12,368 nt of DNA. Origin: Opitutia bacterium (GTDB lineage Bacteria; Verrucomicrobiota; Verrucomicrobiia; Opitutales; Opitutaceae). The translations under genes and the position numbers were made by a program. Numbering within the stretch: the first letter of the stretch is position 1; each line of letters starts with the position of its first letter. Below, piece after piece: positions 8,301-12,368 of this stretch. Under the pieces are notes generated by a model. It worked only from the letters and a program-made list of their open reading frames with translations. It had not been told where the DNA came from and ran no database searches. The stretch is from contig PMKA01000401.1 of the NCBI GenBank assembly GCA_003157575.1, positions 582 through 12,949 on the forward strand, given 5' to 3'.

Positions 8301-8529
8301 CGTTGACGGTCGTCGTCATCCCCCGTTCGGAAAGGAGGACCATCCGCTTTTCCATCTCGTCCGGCGTCAGGCCGGTGTACTGCCAGATGATGCTGACGAC
8401 GGGGATGTCGATCGGCGGGAAGATGTCCTTTGCCATGCGCAGCGCCGACAATGCCCCCATTATCAAGATCAGGAGCGCCACTACGGTAAACGTGTAGGGC
8501 CGGCGGAGCGCGAGACGGACAATCCACAT
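5326..8529 (-). CDS. RND-family inner-membrane efflux permease (AcrB-like, HAE-type)
   Basis: A proton-driven multidrug-type efflux pump of 1067 residues, close to the usual 1020-1070. It starts with TM1 (about 14-32) and has the two-fold repeat of transmembrane bundles (about 335-490 and 885-1040) separated by large periplasmic loops. TM4 carries the essential acidic pair D401-D402 in GMLVDDATVTIENIERN. Motif LRPVLMTALAMIIGMLP (about 984-1000) matches TM11 and keeps the threonine equivalent to AcrB T978. The residue equivalent to the AcrB TM10 lysine K940 is alanine (A953, in GVATANSVLVV). The frame is open to 8691, but homology begins at MWIVRLALRRPYTF, so I start at 8529. No Shine-Dalgarno motif is seen. 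The tail is acidic, then His/Ser-rich. No outer-membrane channel gene is nearby, so a channel encoded elsewhere is implied. Confidence 0.97.
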   Translation of the reverse strand: MWIVRLALRRPYTFTVVALLILIMGALSALRMAKDIFPPIDIPVVSIIWQYTGLTPDEMEKRMVLLSERGMTTTVNDIEHIESQSLLGVGVIKVFFYPGTNMGSAVAQITAVSQSSLRQMPPGTTPPLIIRYSVDNVPILQLGVSSTKYSEQALFDYTANFARVQLATVQGASMPNPYGGKIRQVEVDLNPQALQANGLTPADVSAAITAQNLTLPSGTVKIGDREYGVLLNNSPGLVSDLGNLPIKRTNGATIYIRDVAQVRDGSPPQTNIVRQNGRRGVLLSVLKNGGASTLDVISHLKAALPRVRAILPPEINFVPQLDQSIFVRAALYGVVREAALAALLTAAMILLFLGTWRNTLVVVLSIPLSIFCSITCLAACGQTINAMTLGGLALAVGMLVDDATVTIENIERNLGMRKSLLQGILDGAQQIAVPAFVSTLCICIVFVPIFFLSGVTKYLFSPLALAVIFAMLASYFLSRTVVPTFVHYLLGGQPSRHQQPPAGFFHGIHLGFTRRFEQFRTAYVGWLKWCLDHRKQVLIAMAVVAVLTAVLAPFLGRDFFPRVDAGSFRLHVRAPAGTRIEETERLFSKVEDDIRAVIPSDELETILDNIGLPNSSLNLANSDMATIGPSDGEILVSLNPEKHHSTWGYVRLIRARVNRDFPQCKFFTQSSDIVGQILNFGLPAPIDIQIAGPSRDRDANHALARELAQRVATIPGAVDVHVHQVVDAPYFRVNVDRTRAEQLGLSQSAVASNLLFSLAGSGQAAPNFWLNPDNGVQYLVATQTPQFRIDSPAAMLETPVGSTQTGSPQVLGNVAEITRITAPAVVSHYNVQPVFDVYANVDGRDLGSVATAVRRLLPEFEQRLPRGSFISMRGQVQSMDDSFASLGIGVLFAIVLVYLLMVINFQSWLDPLIIIMALPWALCGIVWMLFLTGTTVSVPSLMGAIMCVGVATANSVLVVTFANDQRKEGMDARAAAVAAGHTRLRPVLMTALAMIIGMLPMALGLGEGGEQNAPLGRAVIGGLIVATVATLFVVPVIYASWRKHAGHRPEELLDDEMQHDSHASSSS

Positions 8530-8814
8530 GGTGTTGGAAGATGTTGGCGGGCGGTTGACGATACGTCGAGACGGACGCGGCTCCAACTTCTTTTTTGCGC
8601 CTGCTCCCAGCGCTTTTCGGCTCAAAAGATGAAGTGCACGATATGACCGGCGGGCACCCGTTCGATTCCGCTCACGGTCCAGACCACTCACTCAGATCAT
8701 AAGGAAGAAACATCGGGGTCTGACGGTTCAAGTCGACAAATCGCGCGGGGATGCTGGCAGCCCGCACCATAAAATTCAAAAGCAGACGAACCTTTTTAAT
8801 GTCCGTTCTCCAAG
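8530..8814. other. Intergenic region carrying the presumed promoter of the RND operon
   Basis: About 285 bases between the permease start and the hairpin after the first hsp20 gene. Frames through it do not show coding bias. On the minus strand, TATGAT at 8701-8696 resembles a -10 box, but there is no good -35 partner at 16-18 bases; TTGAAC lies about 24 bases upstream, which is too far. It would give a leader of about 160 bases. I record this as a weak candidate only. Confidence 0.35.
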
Positions 8815-8836
8815 CAAACGGCGTCCGCCGTTTGTT
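8813..8836 (-). terminator. Hairpin downstream of the first hsp20 gene
   Basis: Perfect inverted repeat CAAACGGC/GCCGTTTG with a four-base loop, extendable by two further pairs (one G-T). It begins about 30 bases after the hsp20 stop in the reading direction. It lacks an immediate U tract, so it may be a factor-dependent terminator or an mRNA 3'-end stabiliser. Confidence 0.5.
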
Positions 8837-8864
8837 AGCAGTATGGAGGGCGAAGCCCGACAGA

Positions 8865-9269
8865 CTAGGCGAGAGCCTCTGCCGCCGTCTTCTTCGGGAT
8901 TGTGACGGTAAGGGTGCTGCCACGCAGCTCCGCCCGCAGCGCGTCATACGTGAGACTGAACCCCAGGCGCAGCCGAAGCTGATAGTCGTGAACAGCCGTC
9001 GTGAGCGAAGATGATTGGCACGCAAGGCGCGTGGAACGATCCCGCGCCGCGGTGATGGTCAGATCCGGAGCGTCCACTTCAACGTCGATCCCTGCCGGAT
9101 CTACGCCCGGAACGTGGACCACCAGTTTGAGGGTGTTCGTCCTGTCCTGACATTGATATCGGGGCCGGCTGAACGCCGTTTCTCCTGCCTGCGCATAATG
9201 AGGGGACGCTGCAGACTTCTTGACGGCTGGCATGCAGCGCGTCGCGAAGGCCTTCATAAGTTCACGCAT
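8865..9269 (-). CDS. Small heat-shock-like protein (alpha-crystallin domain), copy 1
   Basis: An Hsp20-family holdase-like protein of 134 residues. The alpha-crystallin domain spans about 36-127 (VVHVPGVDPAGIDVEV, DLTITA, DYQLRLRLGFSL, LTVTIPKK). It ends seven residues after the last strand, so the C-terminal I-x-I motif used for oligomer assembly in most family members is absent. The usual A-x-x-x-n-G-V-L signature is altered (AELRGSTLTV). It is a paralog of the gene just upstream: about 50 of 92 aligned domain residues are identical by hand count, without gaps. The N-terminus is short and basic. I chose ATG 9269, but ATG at codon 5 is also possible; neither has a Shine-Dalgarno motif. A candidate extended -10 lies about 44 bases upstream and a hairpin follows the stop, suggesting its own transcript. 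Confidence 0.88.
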   Translation of the reverse strand: MRELMKAFATRCMPAVKKSAASPHYAQAGETAFSRPRYQCQDRTNTLKLVVHVPGVDPAGIDVEVDAPDLTITAARDRSTRLACQSSSLTTAVHDYQLRLRLGFSLTYDALRAELRGSTLTVTIPKKTAAEALA

Positions 9270-9312
9270 TGGGGTGGGTAGTTACAGGTCCCTATCGGCC
9301 ATGAAGACGAGA

Positions 9313-9321
9313 ATTGTAGCA
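9313..9321 (-). promoter_or_regulatory. Candidate extended -10 promoter of hsp20 copy 1
   Basis: The minus strand reads TGCTACAAT, matching the extended -10 form TGn-TATAAT with one mismatch. It would start transcription near 9306, about 37 bases before the ATG. CCCTTGCAA just upstream vaguely resembles a heat-shock -35 box, but no sigma32 -10 follows at the right spacing. Confidence 0.3.
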
Positions 9322-9359
9322 GAAAAGTTTGCAAGGGCTTCAGGGGTACGGCGCTGCAA

Positions 9360-9386
9360 GGCTGTCGGAATGCAAGTCCGACAGCC
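9360..9386 (-). terminator. Perfect 10-bp hairpin between the two hsp20 genes
   Basis: GGCTGTCGGA and TCCGACAGCC form a perfect ten-pair stem with a seven-base loop. It begins about 52 bases after the stop of the upstream hsp20 copy and before the candidate promoter of the downstream copy. There is no T run of intrinsic-terminator quality on either side. It is probably a terminator or 3'-end processing structure separating the two transcripts. Confidence 0.5.
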
Positions 9387-9438
9387 CTCCTCGACCGCCC
9401 TCTGAATCCCCGCATGGAAACCAGGCGAGATTCTGAGG

Positions 9439-9822
9439 CTAGGCGGCCACGCTGGTGGCCGGAACGGCTGATTTTTTCGGAATCGTGACGGTGAGCACGG
9501 CGTCCTGCAGTTCGGCGTGCAGAGCGTCGTAATCGAGGCTGAAGCCCAGCCGCAAACGCAGGCGGTAATCGCGTTGCACAGGCTCGAGATGCAGGGCGCG
9601 CCAGTTTGCGCGCACCAGATGGCTTCGAGGCGCGGTGATGGTGATGTCGGGTCCGCTCGTTTCGATGTCGACCCCGGCGGCATCGACGCCGGGCACGTAG
9701 ATGACAAGCACCAGCGCATCCGCCTTTTCCCGGCAGTCATAGTGCGGCTGGCGGAAAGCGGCAATCCTCGCGAGGCCCGTTGAAGGGCGGCTGCGTTTGA
9801 GGGAACGGATGATTTGATGCAT
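9439..9822 (-). CDS. Small heat-shock-like protein (alpha-crystallin domain), copy 2
   Basis: 127 residues from ATG 9822. The alpha-crystallin domain (about 26-117) has IYVPGVDAAGVDIE, DITITAP, DYRLRLRLGFSLDYDALHAELQ and VLTVTIPKK; the signature Gly before VL is Ala. As in the neighbouring copy, the tail (SAVPATSVAA) has no I-x-I motif, and a cysteine sits in the first strand (C30, matching C40 of copy 1). The frame is open to 9852, but a clear AAAGGAG ten bases before ATG 9822 decides the start. It lies 76 bases downstream of a probable small gene on the same strand. Role inferred from the family: holding unfolding proteins. Lack of the tail motif suggests small oligomers or dimers. Confidence 0.9.
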   Translation of the reverse strand: MHQIIRSLKRSRPSTGLARIAAFRQPHYDCREKADALVLVIYVPGVDAAGVDIETSGPDITITAPRSHLVRANWRALHLEPVQRDYRLRLRLGFSLDYDALHAELQDAVLTVTIPKKSAVPATSVAA

Positions 9823-9832
9823 GGGTATACAG

Positions 9833-9839
9833 CTCCTTT
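9833..9839 (-). promoter_or_regulatory. Ribosome binding site of hsp20 copy 2
   Basis: AAAGGAG on the minus strand, ten bases before ATG 9822. It supports this start over the upstream ATG at 9852. It is one of the few strong Shine-Dalgarno motifs in the window. Confidence 0.75.
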
Positions 9840-9874
9840 CGTCGGTTTTCACCGCCGGATCTCCTGGGGGAAAC

Positions 9875-9900
9875 GAACGACCGGGGAAACGGTCTCGTTC
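9875..9900 (-). other. Hairpin at the end of the small ORF, upstream of hsp20 copy 2
   Basis: GAACGA-CCG and CGG-TC-TCGTTC can pair as nine base pairs with a two-base bulge and a six-base loop. It overlaps the stop codon of the small ORF and precedes the hsp20 copy 2 leader. It could act as an attenuator or as a 3'-end structure; no U tract follows. Confidence 0.35.
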
Positions 9901-10036
9901 AGGCCAGGCAGCCGGCGTCGGTGAATTTGCTCCAGCGAGCGACGACCGGATGCATCTGGCCGCAGCAATACTGATGGACCGCCTTCGTGGACGAAGTGCG
10001 GGCCGTGCGGCTGATGAACTGTGGCATCCGGGTCAT
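9899..10036 (-). CDS. Probable small protein of 42-45 residues, unknown function
   Basis: An open frame from ATG 10036 (MTRMPQF) or ATG 10027 (MPQF) to TGA at 9901-9899. The main evidence is codon use. About 83 percent of codons from the ATG at 10027 onward end in G or C, whereas the ten codons before ATG 10036 in the same frame have only about 3 in 10, and the overlapping plus-strand frame is near half. The peptide is basic, with Cys21-Cys22, His18, His26 and Cys40 (numbered from MPQF) and an aromatic/basic stretch WSKF near the end. The paired Cys with nearby His might bind metal, but I recognise no family. No Shine-Dalgarno motif is visible, as for many genes here. It may be cotranscribed with hsp20 copy 2. 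Confidence 0.4.
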   Translation of the reverse strand: MTRMPQFISRTARTSSTKAVHQYCCGQMHPVVARWSKFTDAGCLA

Positions 10037-10176
10037 TGAAATGAAGCGTCGCAAACGTGCACAAAGCACAACGCACGCCAAGTCTTTTCTGCTGTATGCA
10101 CGCATTTTCTGCGCCGCTGTGCTGGAAAGGCGGGCTGGAAGAACGGCGTTTTTCGGATATTCCTTGTGAAAATCCG

Positions 10177-10554
10177 ATGATGACTCCACTTGCCGACGCC
10201 ACCACCACGATCGCCGAGCTCAAGGCTCGTGTGCTCGCTTTTACCCTTGAGCGCGAATGGGAACAGTTTCACTCGCCGAAGAACCTCAGCATGGCGCTTG
10301 CCGCGGAGACGGGCGAACTGATGGAACATTTTCTTTGGGCGGACGCCGTTTCCTCAGCGGAAAGGTCGCGTGATCCGGTTCGCCGGAAGAAGATCGAGGA
10401 GGAGATTGCGGACGTCGTGATCTATTCCCTGGAATTCGCGAATGTCACGGGCATCGATCTCGCGGCGGCCATCGAGTCCAAACTGGCTGCGAACGCGCAG
10501 AAGTATCCGGTGGAAAAGGCGCGCGGCCGGTCCGAGAAATACACGGAACTCTAG
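10177..10554 (+). CDS. dCTP pyrophosphatase-like nucleotide pyrophosphohydrolase (MazG/RS21-C6 family)
   Basis: A small house-cleaning enzyme expected to hydrolyse (d)NTPs, probably dCTP or modified dCTP, to the monophosphate and pyrophosphate in a Mg-dependent reaction. From ATG 10177 it has 125 residues. It closely follows the pattern of animal DCTPP1: EWEQFHSPKNLSMAL (about 27-41), metal-binding E44, E47 and E50 in AAETGELMEHF, W54, the second ExxD motif E76/D79 in EEIADVVIYSLEFA, and the conserved end KYTEL. The frame is open to 10057, but family similarity begins near residue 10, so the upstream 40 codons are probably not translated; ATG 10180 is an alternative start. No clear Shine-Dalgarno motif. 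It is divergent from the hsp20 group and convergent with the FmdB-like gene, whose stop lies 18 bases away. Confidence 0.93.
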   Translation: MMTPLADATTTIAELKARVLAFTLEREWEQFHSPKNLSMALAAETGELMEHFLWADAVSSAERSRDPVRRKKIEEEIADVVIYSLEFANVTGIDLAAAIESKLAANAQKYPVEKARGRSEKYTEL

Positions 10555-10572
10555 CCCGCCTCCGCCATCGCC

Positions 10573-10821
10573 CTACCCGCACCGGCCGCACCCGCACGCG
10601 CCGCCACACCCGCATCCGCCGCCGCGCGAGGCTTGTGGGCCCACGGTGTTCCTGACGCCGACCCCCATGAGGCCGAAGCCCCCCGAGATCACCCGGCGCA
10701 CGGGGGTTCCGTTTTCCGGATGCCGTGTGAGCGGACTGTCCTTCATGCTCTGGACGATCTCGAACTGGACCGGAAATTCGTCGGAGTGTTGGGGAATCGT
10801 TTCGTAGACGTAGGTGGCCAT
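10573..10821 (-). CDS. FmdB-like (zinc-ribbon family) protein without the zinc ligands, with a Gly/Cys-rich tail
   Basis: 82 residues from ATG 10821. The outline matches the FmdB/CxxC_CxxC_SSSS regulatory-ribbon family: MATYVYE at the start, FEIVQSMKDSPLT in the middle and PVRRVISGG near the end. The four zinc cysteines are missing: the first CxxC is replaced by ETIPQH and the second by HPENG. Instead the C-terminus (about 67-82) alternates Gly and Cys and holds five cysteines. The role of such proteins is unclear; the family was named for a putative regulator. The frame continues in phase to ATG 10932, which has a far better ribosome site, but those 37 codons have only about half G/C third positions against about 85 percent inside the gene. 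I therefore prefer 10821 and flag the alternative 119-residue form. Confidence 0.8.
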   Translation of the reverse strand: MATYVYETIPQHSDEFPVQFEIVQSMKDSPLTRHPENGTPVRRVISGGFGLMGVGVRNTVGPQASRGGGCGCGGACGCGRCG

Positions 10822-10936
10822 TGCGGATTTGCGATTTTGGGTTGTCGATTTTGAATCTGACGCCGACCGGATCAAGCCTGGCGGAAAGGATTCACGGCAG
10901 AAGGCAGAATTGAGAACGTATCGCCCTTCCATGATG

Positions 10937-10946
10937 TTCCTCCTTT
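10937..10946 (-). promoter_or_regulatory. Strong Shine-Dalgarno motif with an ATG 37 codons upstream of the FmdB-like start
   Basis: The minus strand reads AAAGGAGGAA, six bases between AGGAGG and ATG 10932, the best ribosome site in the window. The ATG is in frame with the FmdB-like protein. Either an N-terminal extension (MEGRYVLNSAFC...) is really made, or this marks a decayed or regulatory upstream start. Confidence 0.65.
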
Positions 10947-11042
10947 GTGTGGTTCAGATGACCTGAATTACCGTCCTTGACGGCTTCAAGTATGGTTGCT
11001 CATGCCGCGGCTGTCGAACGCAAACCCTGGAATTTCCGCACG

Positions 11043-11081
11043 GTCCGGCCGGCAATTCCCGGTGTTGCGGGAAAGCCGGAC
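11043..11081. other. Two-part inverted repeat beside the terminator
   Basis: GTCCGGC (11043-11049) pairs with GCCGGAC (11075-11081), and inside it TTCCC (11056-11060) pairs with GGGAA (11069-11073), leaving an eight-base loop and an asymmetric internal loop. It lies ten bases from the intrinsic terminator. On the plus strand, hairpin plus terminator resembles the 3' half of a small RNA. On the minus strand it would sit in the leader of the FmdB-like gene. Confidence 0.35.
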
Positions 11082-11090
11082 ACAGGGGCG

Positions 11091-11122
11091 AAAAAAACGC
11101 GCCGGGAACCGGCGCGTTTTTT
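11091..11122 (-). terminator. Bidirectional rho-independent terminator after the PEGA/TonB gene
   Basis: A perfect eight-pair G/C stem (CGCGCCGG/CCGGCGCG) with a GAA loop is flanked by six to seven A on one side and six T on the other, so either strand ends in a U tract. It lies about 70 bases beyond the stop of the minus-strand PEGA/TonB gene and is the obvious end of that transcript. No plus-strand gene is known to end here. Confidence 0.93.
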
Positions 11123-11194
11123 GGCAGAAAACAACGGGCGGGGAGGTTCGAAGCAGATGAAGCACCCCCCGCCGCGCCCCTTGAAAGGCTCTGT

Positions 11195-12368
11195 CTAGAG
11201 TTTGATCGGCAACGACACGCGGGTCTTGACGGGCACTCCTTTGATGCTGCCGGGCCTGAAGCGCCATTGCATGACGGCCTCCACGCAGCGCCTTCCGAAA
11301 TCCGAATCGGACGTGGACTCCACCTTGATGTCCTTCGGGGTTCCGTCGCGATCCACGATAAAGGAGATCAGCGCATTCCCGCCGGTCCTTGTCAGATCAT
11401 AGCCCAGCACGGGTTTGACCATCTTAATCTGCACGGGTTTCTCGTCGAGCTCGCGAAGGGGGACGATGCGGTCCTCGGATCCGAGGTTTGCACTGAGGGT
11501 CAGGGTCTTCTCAGCCTCAATCTTCCCGTCAAGGGTGGTCGAAATGAACCCCTGGAGATCGAGGGTGTAGCTGACGTCGCCGGGCTGCTGGTCGTTGAGG
11601 GTCAACGGGGTCTCTCCAAGGACTTCGCCATTGCGCGTGACACGGGCTGCGGACGGGATGCTGGTGATCGTGACGGATCCGCCGAAATATTTCCATGCGA
11701 CGTGCGCCGCCTTGCCGCGTTCGACCGTGAGATTCTCAGAATGATCCGGCCAGCCATCGCGTTTGAACGTGACGACATAGTCGCCTGTGGGCAGGTCTGT
11801 CACGGTCGCCGGGGTCTTGCCCGACTTCACTTCCGATGCACCGAGGGTGATATGGGGCGTCGCCGGGCGCACTTCGAAAGCGGAGCCGGCGGGTTCGGTG
11901 GCGATTTCGGCGCTGCCGGTCTGGCGCACGAGCTTGAGAACGCCAGGATCCGCAACCGCGTTTTCCTTGATTTCCACTTCCACGCTGAGCGAATCGTATC
12001 CGGGCATTGAGATGTCGACGTTGTAATGGCCGAGCCGGAGCTCCTTCAGTGTTGTGGGCGAAACGCAGGGCGCGAAGTTCTTGATTGCGATGGCGGCGCC
12101 GGGAGGGTCGGTCACGATGGCCAGGGAACCGCGGCCATTCAGGATGTTCGTGGCCTCCAATTCTCGCTGTCTCCGTTCTTCTTCGGCCTTCTTGGCAAGC
12201 AAATCGGCTTGAGCCTTGTTCCGGGCGATCTCCTCCTCGGCGACCTTGCGGGCCTTGGCTTCATCCGTTGCTTTTTGCTCTGCCTCCTTCAATGCCTTTG
12301 CCTGGGCCTGCATGCTCTGCTCGATCTGGGCCTGACGCGCGCGGTCCGCCTCCCGCTCCTTCATCATC
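11195..12368 (-). CDS. PEGA-repeat protein with TonB C-terminal domain (5' end off the right edge)
   Basis: The frame is open to the right edge; 390 residues are visible from the ATG at 12367, but that Met is probably internal, because the sequence enters in the middle of a charged helix. About 1-72 is an Ala/Glu/Lys/Gln-rich coiled coil like TonB or TolA linkers. Three PEGA-type beta repeats follow: about 79-147 (SLAIVTDPPGA, MPGYDSL), 150-227 (AEIATEPAGS, LPTGDYVVTFKRDGW) and 229-296 (SVTITSIPSAARV, LQGF). The C-terminus (about 320-390) is a TonB domain: TGGNALISFIVDRDGTPKDIKV, then EAVMQWRFRPGSIKGVPV and a terminal beta strand. TonB domains contact outer-membrane receptors or peptidoglycan-associated partners; PEGA repeats are surface or envelope modules. 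A membrane anchor or kinase domain may lie beyond the edge. A terminator follows the stop. Confidence 0.9.
   Translation of the reverse strand, partial: MMKEREADRARQAQIEQSMQAQAKALKEAEQKATDEAKARKVAEEEIARNKAQADLLAKKAEEERRQRELEATNILNGRGSLAIVTDPPGAAIAIKNFAPCVSPTTLKELRLGHYNVDISMPGYDSLSVEVEIKENAVADPGVLKLVRQTGSAEIATEPAGSAFEVRPATPHITLGASEVKSGKTPATVTDLPTGDYVVTFKRDGWPDHSENLTVERGKAAHVAWKYFGGSVTITSIPSAARVTRNGEVLGETPLTLNDQQPGDVSYTLDLQGFISTTLDGKIEAEKTLTLSANLGSEDRIVPLRELDEKPVQIKMVKPVLGYDLTRTGGNALISFIVDRDGTPKDIKVESTSDSDFGRRCVEAVMQWRFRPGSIKGVPVKTRVSLPIKL

Larger units (their letters stand above)
10822..11090. other. Leader/intergenic region upstream of the FmdB-like gene
   Basis: About 270 bases with no supported gene. 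Just before the FmdB-like start (10824-10853) the plus strand has iterated CGATTTTG-like units, two exact copies 14 bases apart (10832-10839 and 10846-10853). A 5-bp hairpin with a three-base loop (CCGTC/GACGG) lies near 10971-10983. A larger imperfect hairpin is listed separately. On the minus strand CTTGAAG near 10990 could be a -35 box, but no -10 at proper spacing is evident. Confidence 0.4.

Noticed and set aside
8530..8691. Extension of the RND permease to 1121 residues
   Set aside because: RND proteins begin with a few residues before TM1, and MWIVRLALRRPYTF fits exactly; the 54 upstream residues are basic and unlike the family.
8830..9300. CIRCE or sigma32 element controlling hsp20
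   Set aside because: No TTAGCACTC/GAGTGCTAA pair is present, and the CCCTTGCAA near 9330 has no matching CCCCAT-type -10.
10057..10176. 40-residue N-terminal extension of the dCTPase-like protein
   Set aside because: Family members start close to the EWEQFH region, and the extension (MHKAQRTPSLFCC...) has no family similarity.

Overview
The window is GC-rich bacterial DNA with tightly packed genes, third codon positions strongly biased to G/C in real genes, and often no Shine-Dalgarno motif. The Hsp20 variants, the cysteine-poor FmdB-like protein and the PEGA/TonB protein would fit Verrucomicrobiota, perhaps the Opitutales. That assignment is an inference from family flavour, because no rRNA or marker gene is present. 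I see no tRNA, rRNA, CRISPR array, insertion sequence or attachment site. Nearly all genes lie on the minus strand; only the 93-residue hypothetical gene and the dCTPase-like gene lie on the plus strand.

Region 1 (1-3422, minus): an hdrC-hdrB-hdrA operon for a soluble heterodisulfide-reductase-type electron-transfer complex. HdrC carries two [4Fe-4S] clusters, HdrB carries two CCG (noncubane cluster) motifs, and HdrA is the FAD subunit with several ferredoxin-type clusters. HdrA runs off the left edge, probably within about 20 residues of its end unless it is fused to another domain. In bacteria such modules usually work with a hydrogenase, a formate dehydrogenase or a Flx-type NADH module, and that partner would lie beyond the left edge. 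It suggests anaerobic, possibly flavin-based electron-bifurcating metabolism.

Region 2 (3423-4186): a mostly non-coding upstream region, then a plus-strand 93-residue hypothetical gene. A weaker minus-strand 55-codon ORF shares its start palindrome.

Region 3 (4199-8529, minus): a two-gene efflux operon with an RND permease first and its membrane fusion protein second, overlapping by ATGA. No outer-membrane channel gene is present, and the usual TM10 proton-relay lysine is replaced by alanine.

Region 4 (8530-10036, minus): two tandem paralogous small heat-shock (alpha-crystallin) genes, each followed by a hairpin, preceded by a probable small cysteine-containing protein of 42-45 residues that is supported mainly by codon use.

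Region 5 (10177-10554, plus): a dCTPase/MazG-like nucleotide pyrophosphohydrolase. It is convergent with an FmdB-like minus-strand gene (10573-10821) whose zinc-ribbon cysteines are lost and which instead ends in a Gly/Cys-rich tail. Upstream of that gene are a very strong but apparently misplaced Shine-Dalgarno motif, a leader hairpin and a perfect bidirectional intrinsic terminator.

Region 6 (11195 to the right edge, minus): the C-terminal part of a cell-envelope protein with a charged coiled coil, three PEGA repeats and a TonB C-terminal domain.

The most unusual elements are the Hdr module, the small codon-biased ORF beside the hsp20 pair, the ligand-less FmdB-like protein and the PEGA/TonB fusion.
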